The notes below the pieces were generated by a model. It was not told the DNA's origin, did not search any database, and was given only the letters and a program-made list of their open reading frames with translations. Shown here one piece after another: positions 25,416-34,600 of a DNA stretch of 64,000 nucleotides. Made by a program: the position numbers and the translations under genes. Numbering within the stretch: the first letter of the stretch is position 1; every line of letters begins with the position of its first letter. Origin of the DNA: Chitinophaga solisilvae (GTDB taxonomy: Bacteria; Bacteroidota; Bacteroidia; Chitinophagales; Chitinophagaceae); assembly GCF_009928525.1 (NCBI RefSeq), contig NZ_JAABOK010000014.1, positions 141,373-205,372 on the forward strand. The letters run 5' to 3'.

Positions 25416-25569
25416 TAATTGCGAATTGCGAATTACGAATTGCGAATTACGAATGTAGAAGCGAAGAGTAAAACGAAGATTAATAAAGATATTCAATAGT
25501 TATCTCCTTTAATCTTCGCTTTACTCTTCGCTTCTACATTCGTAATTCGTAATTCGCAATTCGTAATTA
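25416..25569. repeat. Long palindrome, family B, imperfect
   Basis: GCGAATTGCGAATTACGAAT-like units on the left (25418 onward) pair with CGTAATTCGTAATTCGCAAT-like units on the right (to 25569). The central GTAGAAGCGAAGAGTAAA is matched by TTTACTCTTCGCTTCTAC. The arms differ in unit order and have a few mismatches. It lies 12 bases after the katG stop. Confidence 0.9.
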
Positions 25570-25580
25570 CCCAAAAAAAC

Positions 25581-25611
25581 AGGGACAGGTGTTGCAGCCT
25601 GTCCCTTTTAA
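25581..25611 (+). terminator. Intrinsic terminator after katG
   Basis: AGGGACAGG (25581-25589) and CCTGTCCCT (25599-25607) form a perfect 9-bp stem followed by TTTT. It follows the palindromic repeat, so katG has two hairpins in its 3' region. Confidence 0.88.
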
Positions 25612-25701
25612 CCTGTCGTAGACACCAACAAGTCTATACCATTATTCCATCATTAAACATTTTTGGTAAAAGCTGGCGGGCGGCGCCCGGCAGCAGTATC
25701 A

Positions 25702-26199
25702 CTACTTAGCCGTATACTTGTAGTTGTGCGACTGAGACTGACCTACAGCAATAACCTGGTTCTGTACATTGGTTTCTACCTTACCATCTACTTCTGCTTT
25801 ATAGCTCAGGGTGATCGGCGTTCCTTCCTGGTTGGAATAGGAAACGCTCAGGCCACCGAAATTATAAGGCCTCACCGTTTCAAAAACATAAGTCTTGGTA
25901 CTGCCGAAAAACTTTTTCTCATCCCATAAAATCACATTCTCGTTACCCTGGGTAACACCGTTGATCTTCCATACAGGTTCGCCATACTGGCTGGCATCAT
26001 GATTACCGGCGCTGATGCCGAGATCAACCTGGTCCATCTGGTCAGCACCTGTTACTGTAACCGTGATTTTAAGAGAGATTTTACCATAATTCTGAGGAGC
26101 AGGATCATCCTTTTTACCGCCGCATCCTGTAAATAAAATACCTGCCAATGCAGTGAGGCACAAACTGTAAATGAAGTGTTTTACGCTTTTAGTTTCCAT
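25702..26199 (-). CDS. Secreted lipoprotein of unknown function
   Basis: A 165-residue protein from ATG 26199 (METKSVKHFIYSL); the longer frame would use a TTG. The lipobox LFTGC lies near residue 27, so the mature protein starts CGGKKDDPAPQNYG, a typical Bacteroidota lipoprotein beginning. The rest is beta-rich with a domain of about 130 residues (ISLKITVTVTGADQMDQVDLGISAG...ITLSYKAEVDGKVETNVQNQVIAVGQSQSHNYKY). I do not recognise the family. A promoter (TTG-N20-TACATTTG) and a strong inverted repeat lie upstream, next to a two-component system. Confidence 0.75.
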   Translation of the reverse strand: METKSVKHFIYSLCLTALAGILFTGCGGKKDDPAPQNYGKISLKITVTVTGADQMDQVDLGISAGNHDASQYGEPVWKINGVTQGNENVILWDEKKFFGSTKTYVFETVRPYNFGGLSVSYSNQEGTPITLSYKAEVDGKVETNVQNQVIAVGQSQSHNYKYTAK

Positions 26200-26232
26200 C
26201 TGCTTCAATTAAGAAATAGTCAAATAATGAAA

Positions 26233-26240
26233 CAAATGTA
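26233..26240 (-). promoter_or_regulatory. Promoter -7 box of the lipoprotein gene
   Basis: On the minus strand TACATTTG at 26240-26233 matches TAnnTTTG, with TTG 20 bases upstream (26263-26261). It sits about 34 bases before the ATG at 26199. Confidence 0.7.
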
Positions 26241-26285
26241 GGCTGGTTAGGCACGCGTAACAATACCGGATAAGCAGTGTTTTTT

Positions 26286-26307
26286 ACCCTCCTAATTATA
26301 GGAGGGT
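26286..26307. promoter_or_regulatory. Inverted repeat between the response regulator gene and the lipoprotein promoter
   Basis: ACCCTCCTA (26286-26294) and TAGGAGGGT (26299-26307) form a perfect 9-bp inverted repeat with 4 bases between. It is 46 bases upstream of the lipoprotein -7 box and 14 bases after the response regulator stop. There is no T-run after it in the minus direction, so it is more likely a binding site than a terminator. LuxR-type response regulators often bind such activator positions. The pairing is inferred. Confidence 0.55.
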
Positions 26308-26320
26308 GCATAGGCGGGGG

Positions 26321-26956
26321 TTAAATCAATTTCTCCTGTACGACTAACATCAGCAGCTCGGTCGTATTTTTTACACCGAATTTCTGCAGCAGATTTTTAC
26401 GGTAGGTATCTACCGTAAAGCGGGTAAGCGACAATTCTGCTGCAATGACGGTGGTGGTTTTACCGGCTGCGAGCAGCTCCAGCAGCTGTTTTTCACGCTT
26501 CGTAACTCCAGGGAGCTTCCGGGTATTTTCTGCCGGCACATCCGTCATTAACTTCTTTATTTCCGGGCTCAGCACAATTTCGCCGCGTTGCGCCAGCTCT
26601 ATACTGTTCAGTATTTCTGCGGCAGGCGCACTTTTTAAAATATAACCGGAGGCGCCGTGCTGTAATAAGCTCAGCACCGTACTTCTCTCTGCCAGGTTGC
26701 TCATGCCCAGGATACAGATCTCCGGGTACAGCAGTTTGATTTCCTTGCACAGGTCTACCCCGTTGCCATCCGGCAGCAGCATATCCAGCAGTACAATGTC
26801 TACTTTTTGGTGTGTAATAAAGGATAAAAAACTTTGTGCATTGAAGAAACTTAAAACAGACTGATAACGCTCCTCTTTACTGAGCAAGTGTTTCATGCCT
26901 TCGCTTACAATAGGGTGATCGTCCACCACAGCCAGTATTTTCTGCTCGTCAGACAT
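26321..26956 (-). CDS. LuxR/NarL-type response regulator
   Basis: A 211-residue response regulator from ATG 26956 (MSDEQKILAVVDDHPIVSEG). The receiver domain (5-125) has the acidic pair DDH, the phosphoacceptor Asp58 in IVLLDMLLPDGNG, and the conserved Lys in SGYILKSAPAAEIL. The output domain (about 145-205) is a GerE/LuxR-type HTH (VTKREKQLLELLAAGKTTTVIAAELSLTRFTVDTYRKNLLQKFGV). The start overlaps the end of the histidine kinase gene by 8 bases (ATGTCTGA), so the two are coupled. It probably acts on the lipoprotein promoter next door and on distant targets. Confidence 0.92.
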   Translation of the reverse strand: MSDEQKILAVVDDHPIVSEGMKHLLSKEERYQSVLSFFNAQSFLSFITHQKVDIVLLDMLLPDGNGVDLCKEIKLLYPEICILGMSNLAERSTVLSLLQHGASGYILKSAPAAEILNSIELAQRGEIVLSPEIKKLMTDVPAENTRKLPGVTKREKQLLELLAAGKTTTVIAAELSLTRFTVDTYRKNLLQKFGVKNTTELLMLVVQEKLI

Positions 26957-28934
26957 ATAGTTCAATATTGACAGAGGTTCCTTCATTGATGACGGAGGTA
27001 ATATCGATTTTACCTTTTACATAGTTTACTCTGGTGTAGATATTACTCAGCCCGATTCCTTTTGCCTTGCGGGCGCTGTCCAGGTTAAAGCCGCTGCCGT
27101 TATCCTCTACGGTAATCAGGAAGTTGTTGTGGTCCTGTATGCATTGCACAATAATTTTAGTAGCGTGGCTGTGGCGGATGGCGTTGGCCAGTAGCTCCTG
27201 AATGATCCGGTAGATATTTACCTGCGATACCAGCGGCAGTTCCTTGCTGATACTGCTGGCCTGGAATTCGATTTCCCGGTTCCGGTCGGACAAAGACGCA
27301 CACAGATCTCTCAGCGCTGCTTCCAGCCCTAATCTGATCAGGCTTTCCGGCATCATGTTACGGGCTATTGTTCTCAATTCACCGATCGCTTCTTCCAGCT
27401 GCAGGATCACATCTTCCACTACCGGGGAGTGTGGCTTCTGCTCTGCAGAAAGTTTCAGTTTAATGCCTGACAGGGTTCCGCCCAGGCCATCGTGCAGGTC
27501 GCGCGCCACGCGGGTACGCTCTCTTTCCTCAGCTTCCAGCATGGTTTGGGTAAGCTGCAGGTGCTGCTGCTGCTCCATTTCGCGGAGTTGCTGTGCGGCC
27601 TGTTGCTTACTGTTTCTGTAAAAATAAATCAGGAAAAGGGTGATGAGCAATAGTACACCGGCGCCACCTCCCAGTAATAAATTGAGCAGGTACTGGTTTT
27701 TGCTTTTTAAGATGGCCTGTTCCTTTTCTACCTGCAGGCGGGTAATTTTTTTCTCTTTCTCCGCTGTCTGGTATTTAGTTTCCAGATCGTGCACTTCCAG
27801 CACAGTCTGGGCATACTTCAGGCTGTCTGCAAACTCAGCGTATTTTTTCATGTATCCATACGCCGTTTTATAATCGCCGGCTTCCCAGGCATATTCGGCT
27901 ATTTCCTTGGCGGAACCGAGTTTTATTTCATTGTTATGATCTTCTTCACTCAACTTATATACCTGCAGGGCTGCATCCCTGGCTCCCCGGTAGTCTCCCT
28001 GCCAGAGCATCACATTCTTTTTGGCAAAATAATAATCATAGTAATTCATTCTGCTACTGAACTGCTGCAATGCCTCCTCTGCTTTTGCCAGCATGGCGTT
28101 TGCCTCTTTGGGTTTCCTGATATGCGCATAATAAAATGCCTGGTAGGAATAGTATCTGCCGGAGGCGGGAACCGGATTCCCGATTTCATCCAGGTAGATT
28201 TTTGCTTTCTGCAGATACTCATTTACTTTGTCCAGGCTATCCATCCGTATCATTAAATGTGTGGCGGTAAGATAGGCCCCTATTTTTTCCGGCGGCGAAA
28301 ATTTCCCTTTCTCTATCACGCCCAGGGCCTTCCGCATGTAGGGATACGCCTTCTGGTATTCTCCCATGTTCGTAAAGCAGGCAGTAATATTCTGGATGGT
28401 AATACCGTATCCCCAGTTGTCCTGCAGCTTTTCCAGTCTGGGTAAATTGGAAATCAGCATTTCGGCCGACTGCCTTACATGGCCGTTGACGGCATATATG
28501 GAGGAATTATTGTTGGTCGCATATACTATGAGCCGGAGGTCTTCCAGCGAAGGCTCATGTTCCAGCCGGGAAATTACCCTGTTATTGTAAAACATGGCGC
28601 TGTCCTTATGCAGCAGCACGGTGTGCAGGTAGCCCAGTATCTGGTCTGCATAAGCCTTGTGATACCTGGATGAGGTTTTACCGGCAAGTGCCAGCGCGCT
28701 GTACGCATGCTGAAATGCCAGGGCAGAGTCGCGATGCAGGAAACACTCCTTCGCGAGCCTGTTATGCCCTGTAATACGCGCCGTATCTGTGGTGGCTGAC
28801 TGTAAAACATTATTCAGACTGTCAATCTTATTCTTCGTCTGGGCATAACCAACGGGCGCCCCAACAACCCAACAAATCATTATAAGCATTATCCGCTTCA
28901 GCGTGCAGGCAAACATGCAGTTCTCTTTTAGCAT
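26949..28934 (-). CDS. Sensor histidine kinase with TPR sensor region (HisKA_3)
   Basis: A 661-residue kinase. An N-terminal signal segment (MLIMICWVVGAPVGYAQ) is followed by a periplasmic region of TPR-like repeats (about 50-380), a coiled-coil stretch and a membrane segment (YLLNLLLGGGAGVLLLITLFLIYFY, near 418-440). The HisKA_3 motif RVARDLHDGLGGTLSGIKL puts the phosphorylated His near residue 481; the ATPase domain has ELLANAIRHSHATKII (N box), DNGSGF (G1) and GIGLSNI (G2). This TPR-NarX-type architecture is common in Bacteroidota. The signal is unknown. The partner is the overlapping response regulator. Confidence 0.93.
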   Translation of the reverse strand: MLKENCMFACTLKRIMLIMICWVVGAPVGYAQTKNKIDSLNNVLQSATTDTARITGHNRLAKECFLHRDSALAFQHAYSALALAGKTSSRYHKAYADQILGYLHTVLLHKDSAMFYNNRVISRLEHEPSLEDLRLIVYATNNNSSIYAVNGHVRQSAEMLISNLPRLEKLQDNWGYGITIQNITACFTNMGEYQKAYPYMRKALGVIEKGKFSPPEKIGAYLTATHLMIRMDSLDKVNEYLQKAKIYLDEIGNPVPASGRYYSYQAFYYAHIRKPKEANAMLAKAEEALQQFSSRMNYYDYYFAKKNVMLWQGDYRGARDAALQVYKLSEEDHNNEIKLGSAKEIAEYAWEAGDYKTAYGYMKKYAEFADSLKYAQTVLEVHDLETKYQTAEKEKKITRLQVEKEQAILKSKNQYLLNLLLGGGAGVLLLITLFLIYFYRNSKQQAAQQLREMEQQQHLQLTQTMLEAEERERTRVARDLHDGLGGTLSGIKLKLSAEQKPHSPVVEDVILQLEEAIGELRTIARNMMPESLIRLGLEAALRDLCASLSDRNREIEFQASSISKELPLVSQVNIYRIIQELLANAIRHSHATKIIVQCIQDHNNFLITVEDNGSGFNLDSARKAKGIGLSNIYTRVNYVKGKIDITSVINEGTSVNIELYV

Positions 28935-29092
28935 AAATATACGGGCAAACCATTTTATTGATGCTGTAATATCTGTTTTTTGTCCGGCTTATACAATGAT
29001 TCAGTAAAAATCATCCCGGCCCGCCTGCTGCCCCTCTCCTTTTTCTCCCTGGTTATTTTTTATACACAGGTAGGATTTATGAAAAAAACCAC

Positions 29093-29111
29093 TAACTTTG
29101 CAATACAAAGT
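29093..29111 (+). promoter_or_regulatory. Promoter with overlapping operator-like palindrome
   Basis: TAACTTTG (29093-29100) fits the -7 box TAnnTTTG. It overlaps an inverted repeat ACTTTG-CAATA-CAAAGT (29095-29111). The site lies about 80 bases before the small membrane protein gene. A regulator binding here would block the promoter. I cannot name the regulator, and the -33 box is unclear. Confidence 0.5.
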
Positions 29112-29188
29112 ACTTTTTAAATAATTTATTCTTCGTTAAAACGGACCTGCAGCATGATTAAAACTATCACCTCCAAACGCACCTGATT

Positions 29189-29473
29189 ATGCAAAACAAA
29201 AGACTCATCGGCATTTTACTCACCGTTGGCCTGCTGCTGCTTATCCCGCTGGCAGCCATGCAGTTTACCGGCGAAGTAAACTGGTCCCTTACCGATTTCA
29301 TTGTAGCCGGCGCTTTATTGCTGGGCACCGGTCTGCTGTGTGAACTGGTCATGCGGAAAGTAAAGAAAACCGGATACCGCGTGGCCTTCATCATCGCCAT
29401 TCTGGGCACGCTGCTGCTCATCTGGATAGAGCTGGCAGTAGGCATCTTCGGCTCCCCGGTAGCTGGTAACTGA
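29189..29473 (+). CDS. Small membrane protein, three segments
   Basis: A 94-residue protein with three hydrophobic segments: 7-24 (IGILLTVGLLLLIPLAAM), 35-53 (DFIVAGALLLGTGLLCELV) and 65-86 (VAFIIAILGTLLLIWIELAVGI). Between TM2 and TM3 there is a basic loop (MRKVKKTGYR). This resembles small conserved membrane proteins of Bacteroidota of unknown function, which often sit next to PadR or stress genes. No function can be given. It is preceded by a promoter with an operator-like palindrome and followed by a 311-bp gap. Confidence 0.7.
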   Translation: MQNKRLIGILLTVGLLLLIPLAAMQFTGEVNWSLTDFIVAGALLLGTGLLCELVMRKVKKTGYRVAFIIAILGTLLLIWIELAVGIFGSPVAGN

Positions 29474-29784
29474 CAGATACCGCCTGTCACACTGCCCCGT
29501 AATTATCCCAGAAAAAAACTGATTCCGTTGAGTCCGGCATTTCTTCCCTGCTCAACGGAATCGCTTACATTCCTTCCGGCTGTACCACACAAAAAATACG
29601 GCTGCCGGCATCACGTCCTACCCTCTTTCCCTGCAGGTAACTTTTGCCTGCATACGCGCTGCAGAAATATCGCGCATCATACCCTTATTTTCACGCATCA
29701 TAAATCCTGCATCTGTTTCTTATAGCCCTACGGTAGCATTTGAAATCATGCTTTCACGCATTTCATTACCCTAAAGTTTTGTTT
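29474..29784. other. 311-bp gap before the NRPS operon
   Basis: No gene seen. A 12-bp perfect stem sits at 29521-29562 (listed separately) with a T-run that faces the minus direction. The last 40 bases before the ATG at 29785 probably include the NRPS operon promoter (ACCCTAAAGTTTTG), but the -7 fit is imperfect. Confidence 0.5.
29513..29562 (-). terminator. Minus-strand intrinsic terminator with no minus-strand gene upstream
   Basis: GATTCCGTTGAG (29521-29532) and CTCAACGGAATC (29551-29562) are perfectly complementary with an 18-nt loop. On the minus strand the stem is followed by AGTTTTTTTC. No minus-strand gene lies between here and 41.7 kb, so it may end a small antisense or untranslated RNA, or protect the neighbouring gene from antisense transcription out of the NRPS operon. 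Confidence 0.65.
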
Positions 29785-31668
29785 ATGAAACCCGACCTAC
29801 ATGCCATCAGCACAGCCGAAAACCCTGCATCTGCCGCCGGCAAGGCAATCACTGAAATTGCCGCCATCTGGAAAGAAGTACTGGGTCTTCCCGACATTGA
29901 CCTGTATCAGCCTTTCTTTTCGCTGGGCGGTAATTCTATCAATGCCATCGCCGTCATGAGCAAAATGAAAAAAGCCGGCTATCCCGTGACACTAAGGGAT
30001 ATTATACATCATCAGTCTATCCGGAAAATAGTGGATGAAGTACTGCAACCTTCCACCTCACCGCTCATTGCTACAGCAGAAGCCCTGGAATCTTTTGTTC
30101 TTCAGGAAGGCGGCATAGCTGTCACCTTCCGCAATGTGCAGGTACAGTATCCCCATGGTATCCGGGAATATCAGATACTGCAGACCGAAGCTGGTCAGAC
30201 AGCCGCGGTACAACAACTCATCAGCAACCCGGCACTGCCGGTTGCCGCCGGCATCCTGCCGCATTACATTTCCGACAAAACGGAGTTTAACGAAACTACC
30301 GGTGCGCCGCTACCTGCTGCCATCTTCCAGGCCCTGCTGGGGCTGCAGCCGCTGGAACTGTTTGATGCTCCCGCAGCTGCAGCAAACATACTGGCCACTT
30401 ATCAGGCCAATGACACCGCCATCAGGAAGCCGGTCATATTACGGCAATACCCGCTGTGCGCCATGCAGCAACTGCAGATTTCCTTTCACACACAGGCATG
30501 CGTGGACCTCCTGCCATTGCACACCCATGTGGATGTACCACTGCTGCAACAGGTATACAGCACGCTGATAAAGCGGCATAGCCTCCTGCGGAGCGTAGCG
30601 GTAAAAGGCGAACATTTTCACAACTGGGAAGAACATGCCTTCGATCCGGCCCTGGTACCGGAAATTCCGGTAATAGACCTTTCCGGCTATCAATATCCGG
30701 AGGCCGACTTCTATCCGCTCGTAACATCATTTGTTTTCCGTAAATATGATCCCGGAAAAATTTTCCACCAGCTGGTACTCTTCCGTGTCAACCTGAAAGA
30801 ATATTACCTGGTCATGATCTTCAGCCATGTAATTTTTGACCGGGTCACAGGAGAAGTGCTGAAAAGCCAGCTGCAGCAGTATTATCAGGATCTGGCAGAT
30901 AAAAGAAGAATCAGGGAAGAAAAAATTGTTCCGTTTGAATCCTATGTGAGAGCTATAGAGAAAGGACCGCAACAGCTGAGCACAGCAGACATCATCCGTA
31001 ATTTTCAGCTGGAAGATTTTTACAACGCGAAACAACGCATCCTGGAAACTGTCCACGGCAGGGAATCTGCACAGAGTTATGCCTTCAGTATAACGGTTTC
31101 TTTACAGGATACGGTTCAGGATCCCCTGGCAACAACGCTGGCGATATATACCCGCGCCCTGCACCGTTACCTGGGCGTTTCACAGCTTCCGCTACTGTTT
31201 GTCTGCGACGGGCGGCAGTATGAAAATAAACTGTATTACAATACCGTCGGCGAGTTTACGGATATGGTGCCCATGCTCACCGATGCTGCCTGGACGGTTA
31301 AAGAAACCGGCGATATTATTTCCGGCAGACTGGCAGCCCTGAAGCAACACAACCTCAACTTCCTGCACCTGTTGCTGCATCCCTCATCCCGCGCTGACAA
31401 GCCGGAGATCAGCCGGCTGATGGACGCAGGAGAAGCGCTTGAACGTTTCGACATACTGATGTTCAATTTTCTCGGTAATGCGGAGGAAGTGCCTGTTACG
31501 ACAGATGAACAGACAGATATACAACCGAACCCGCTTCCCATTTACAGCCTGCTGAACTGCATTGCCTCTTCCGGCCCTGGCAGCATCACTTTCCGCTTCC
31601 GCAGCAGTTATACAATCGATATTGATGCACTCAGAAAAATATTTGCAGCAGTAGTCCCTGAAATGTAA
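29785..31668 (+). CDS. NRPS-type protein: peptidyl carrier, unknown region, condensation-like domain
   Basis: A 627-residue protein from ATG 29785 (MKPDLHAIST). Residues 15-88 are a carrier domain with the phosphopantetheine Ser51 in FFSLGGNSINAIAVM. Residues 90-215 belong to no domain I recognise. Residues 222-620 resemble a condensation domain (YPLCAMQQLQISFHTQ..., VYSTLIKRHSLLRSV), with the HHxxxDG motif degenerate: SHVIFDR near 347-353, keeping the second, catalytic His (348) and the Asp but with Ser for the first His and Arg for Gly. There is no adenylation domain, so the carrier must be loaded in trans. The next gene, 30 bases on, is an NRPS starting with a C domain. Confidence 0.82.
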   Translation: MKPDLHAISTAENPASAAGKAITEIAAIWKEVLGLPDIDLYQPFFSLGGNSINAIAVMSKMKKAGYPVTLRDIIHHQSIRKIVDEVLQPSTSPLIATAEALESFVLQEGGIAVTFRNVQVQYPHGIREYQILQTEAGQTAAVQQLISNPALPVAAGILPHYISDKTEFNETTGAPLPAAIFQALLGLQPLELFDAPAAAANILATYQANDTAIRKPVILRQYPLCAMQQLQISFHTQACVDLLPLHTHVDVPLLQQVYSTLIKRHSLLRSVAVKGEHFHNWEEHAFDPALVPEIPVIDLSGYQYPEADFYPLVTSFVFRKYDPGKIFHQLVLFRVNLKEYYLVMIFSHVIFDRVTGEVLKSQLQQYYQDLADKRRIREEKIVPFESYVRAIEKGPQQLSTADIIRNFQLEDFYNAKQRILETVHGRESAQSYAFSITVSLQDTVQDPLATTLAIYTRALHRYLGVSQLPLLFVCDGRQYENKLYYNTVGEFTDMVPMLTDAAWTVKETGDIISGRLAALKQHNLNFLHLLLHPSSRADKPEISRLMDAGEALERFDILMFNFLGNAEEVPVTTDEQTDIQPNPLPIYSLLNCIASSGPGSITFRFRSSYTIDIDALRKIFAAVVPEM

Positions 31669-31698
31669 CATTCATCTTTTACCAGACAACAGAAACCT

Positions 31699-34600
31699 AT
31701 GCAACATAAAACCATTGTGGCCCGCAGTCCGCTGCTGACAGCGCCATTGCATGACGCTTTCCCCGTAACGCCCCAGCAGAAAAGGATGTGGATTATACAT
31801 CAGCTGAATCCTTCCAGTACCGCTTATAATTCTCCCGTTGTCAGAAAAGTGACGGGCAGCATTCACATTCCCCGCCTGCGGCAGGCCTTTGAACTGCTGC
31901 TGGCCCGGCATGAACAACTGAGAGCATCCTTCGCGCTGGAACGGGATGAACCGGTACAGTACATTCAACAGAAAGCGCCACCCTTTACTTTCAGCTATCA
32001 TGAGCAGATACCGGACGAACAGATTCCGTCATTCATCAGCAGCTTCATACAACCTTTCCGGCTGGATCAGGCGCCGCTCTTCAGGGCCGGCCTGCTGAAA
32101 ACCGGCACAGACAGTCATATGCTGATGATCGATATGCATCACATCATATCAGATCTCAGATCGGAAGAACTGCTTTTACAGGATCTCTTCCGGCTGTATA
32201 ACCAGGAGACTTTACCACCACTTACCGTACAATACACCGGTTATGCCGCGTGGCTCAGCAATAATATTTCACCCGAACGGCTAAACGAAGCAGAAGTATT
32301 CTGGTCTGCCGCCCTGAGTGAAGACATGCCGCTGCTGGAACTGCCGGCCGACTTCAAACGTCCGGCTGTATTTGATTTCAGCGGCAGTATCGATCATTAT
32401 CCTGTCAGCGGGGAAGTAGCGCATCGTTTAAAGATGATGGCTGCCGCGCATAACATTCCTCTGTACAGGATATGCCTGTCTGCCTTATTTGTATTGCTCC
32501 ATAAGTACAGTCACCAGGAAAACATCATCATCGGCATGCCCAGGGAAATACGCCCGGACCCTGCGCATGAAAATATATGCGGGCTGTTCATCAACACGTT
32601 GCCTGTAACGGCGTCTCTGAAGCCCGACATGACTTTCCGCGAACTGCTGTCAGCGGTCAGCGCCTATACCAGCGGAGCAGAACAACATTTTTTCTATGAT
32701 GTAGGTAAACTGGTAGAAAAATATTGCGGACAGCGGGATCCCGGCAGGAACCCGATGTACGATGTATTATTCTTTCACCAGCAGCAGCAATCTGCCACCA
32801 TTGGTGAGCTGGAAGTCAGCCCGGTGACCTTCACGCATCATAAAGCAGAACTGGATCTCACCTTTGGTATCATTGAAACAGATGACCGGCTTGACTTCTC
32901 CATAGAATACTACAGCCGCCTGTTCCGGAAAGCCACTATTGTGCGGATGGCCCGGCATTTTCAGCACCTGCTGGATACGCTCAGCAGTCAGCAGGATATA
33001 ACGCTGGCAGATATCAGCCTGCTCAGCGACACAGAGGAACAGCAGCAGCTGCAGGCATTCCGGGGTATCAGCAGCGCCTATCCGTCATGTACCATTCATC
33101 AGTTGCTGGAAGAAAAAGCGCAGCTGACGCCGGCACATCCGGCGCTGGTATTCCGGCACCAGGTGCTAACCTATGCACAGCTGCATGAAAGCAGCAACCA
33201 GGTAGCCGGTATCATCCGCGCTGCCGGCATTGCTCCCGGCGCCGTCATCGGGCTGCTGACCACTCCCTGCTGCGAAATGGTGACCGGTATTTTTGGTATC
33301 CTGAAAGCGGGATGTGTTTACTTACCGGTAGATACCAGTTTTCCGGAAGAAAGAATTGCCGCCATGCTGGAAGACAGCCAGGTGGCCGTATTGCTGGTAC
33401 AGCAGCAGTTGTTATCTGCCGCCCGTGTATTTAAACGTGATATTATTGTACTGGATGCGCCGCAGGTACAGCAGGCAGACAGACACTTTGTACCTGCCGG
33501 TACAGACGCCGCTTCCCCGGCCTGCATCATTTATACTTCCGGCACCACCGGCAAGCCGCAGGGTATCATTATCCGGCATTTCAACATCATCAGAACAACC
33601 GTTAGCACCGACTATATTACTATTACGGCGGCAGACAGGCTACTGCAATTATCCAATTATGCTTTCGACGCTTCGCTGTTTGATATTTTCGGCGCTCTGC
33701 TCAATGGCGCCACACTGGTTATTGCAGCGCCGGAAGTCAGGCAGGACATACATCGTATTGCGCAATTGATACAGGAGCAGCAGATCACCGTTTCCTTTAT
33801 GACCACCGCACTTTTCAATGCAATAGCCGAAAATATTCCGGAGGCACTGACGCCACTGAGGAAAGTGCTCTCCGGCGGAGAAGCCGCCTCCGTCAGCCAT
33901 ATGCGGAAAGCCCTGCAGCTGCTGGGTCCGGGCCGGCTGTTAAACTTGTACGGCCCTACGGAAGGAACCGTTTTCTCTTCCTGGTATCCTGCCGATCATA
34001 TCCCCGCAGATGCAGATACCATTCCTATCGGATATCCGGTATCCAACACACAGCTGTATATCGTGAGCGGTAATGTATTAGCACCAGCGGGCATTCCGGG
34101 AGAACTGTGCATTGCCGGCGACGGGCTCGCTGCCGGTTACCTCGACACAGCACGTATGCAGGGCAGATTCACCACACTGCCGCAGTTGCCGGGCGTAACC
34201 GTATACCGCAGCGGTGATCTGGTGAAGCAAAGAGAAGATAATGCTATCATGTTTCTGGGAAGAATTGACCAGCAGACAAAAATACGTGGCTTCCGTATTG
34301 AACCGGAAGAAATAGCCGTGAAACTCCGTAGCTGCCGGGGCATACAAAACGCGGTGGTGATTGTCCGCTCACATGCCGACGGCGATAAATACCTGCAGGC
34401 ATATTACACCGTGCAGCAGGATACCACTGTTACCATACAGCAACTGCATCACTACCTGTCCGGTCAGCTTCCTTCCTACATGATACCATCCGTGTATACA
34501 CAGGTAGATGAATTACCACTGACGAGCAACGGTAAAATTGACCGGCGGAAACTGGCCGCCCTGGCGGCCGGCACGTCATTATCCCGGCATACCGGCACAA

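Noticed and set aside
25416..25611. Family B palindrome as the only terminator of katG
   Set aside because: A standard stem with T-run follows at 25581, so the palindrome's role may be something else than simple termination there.
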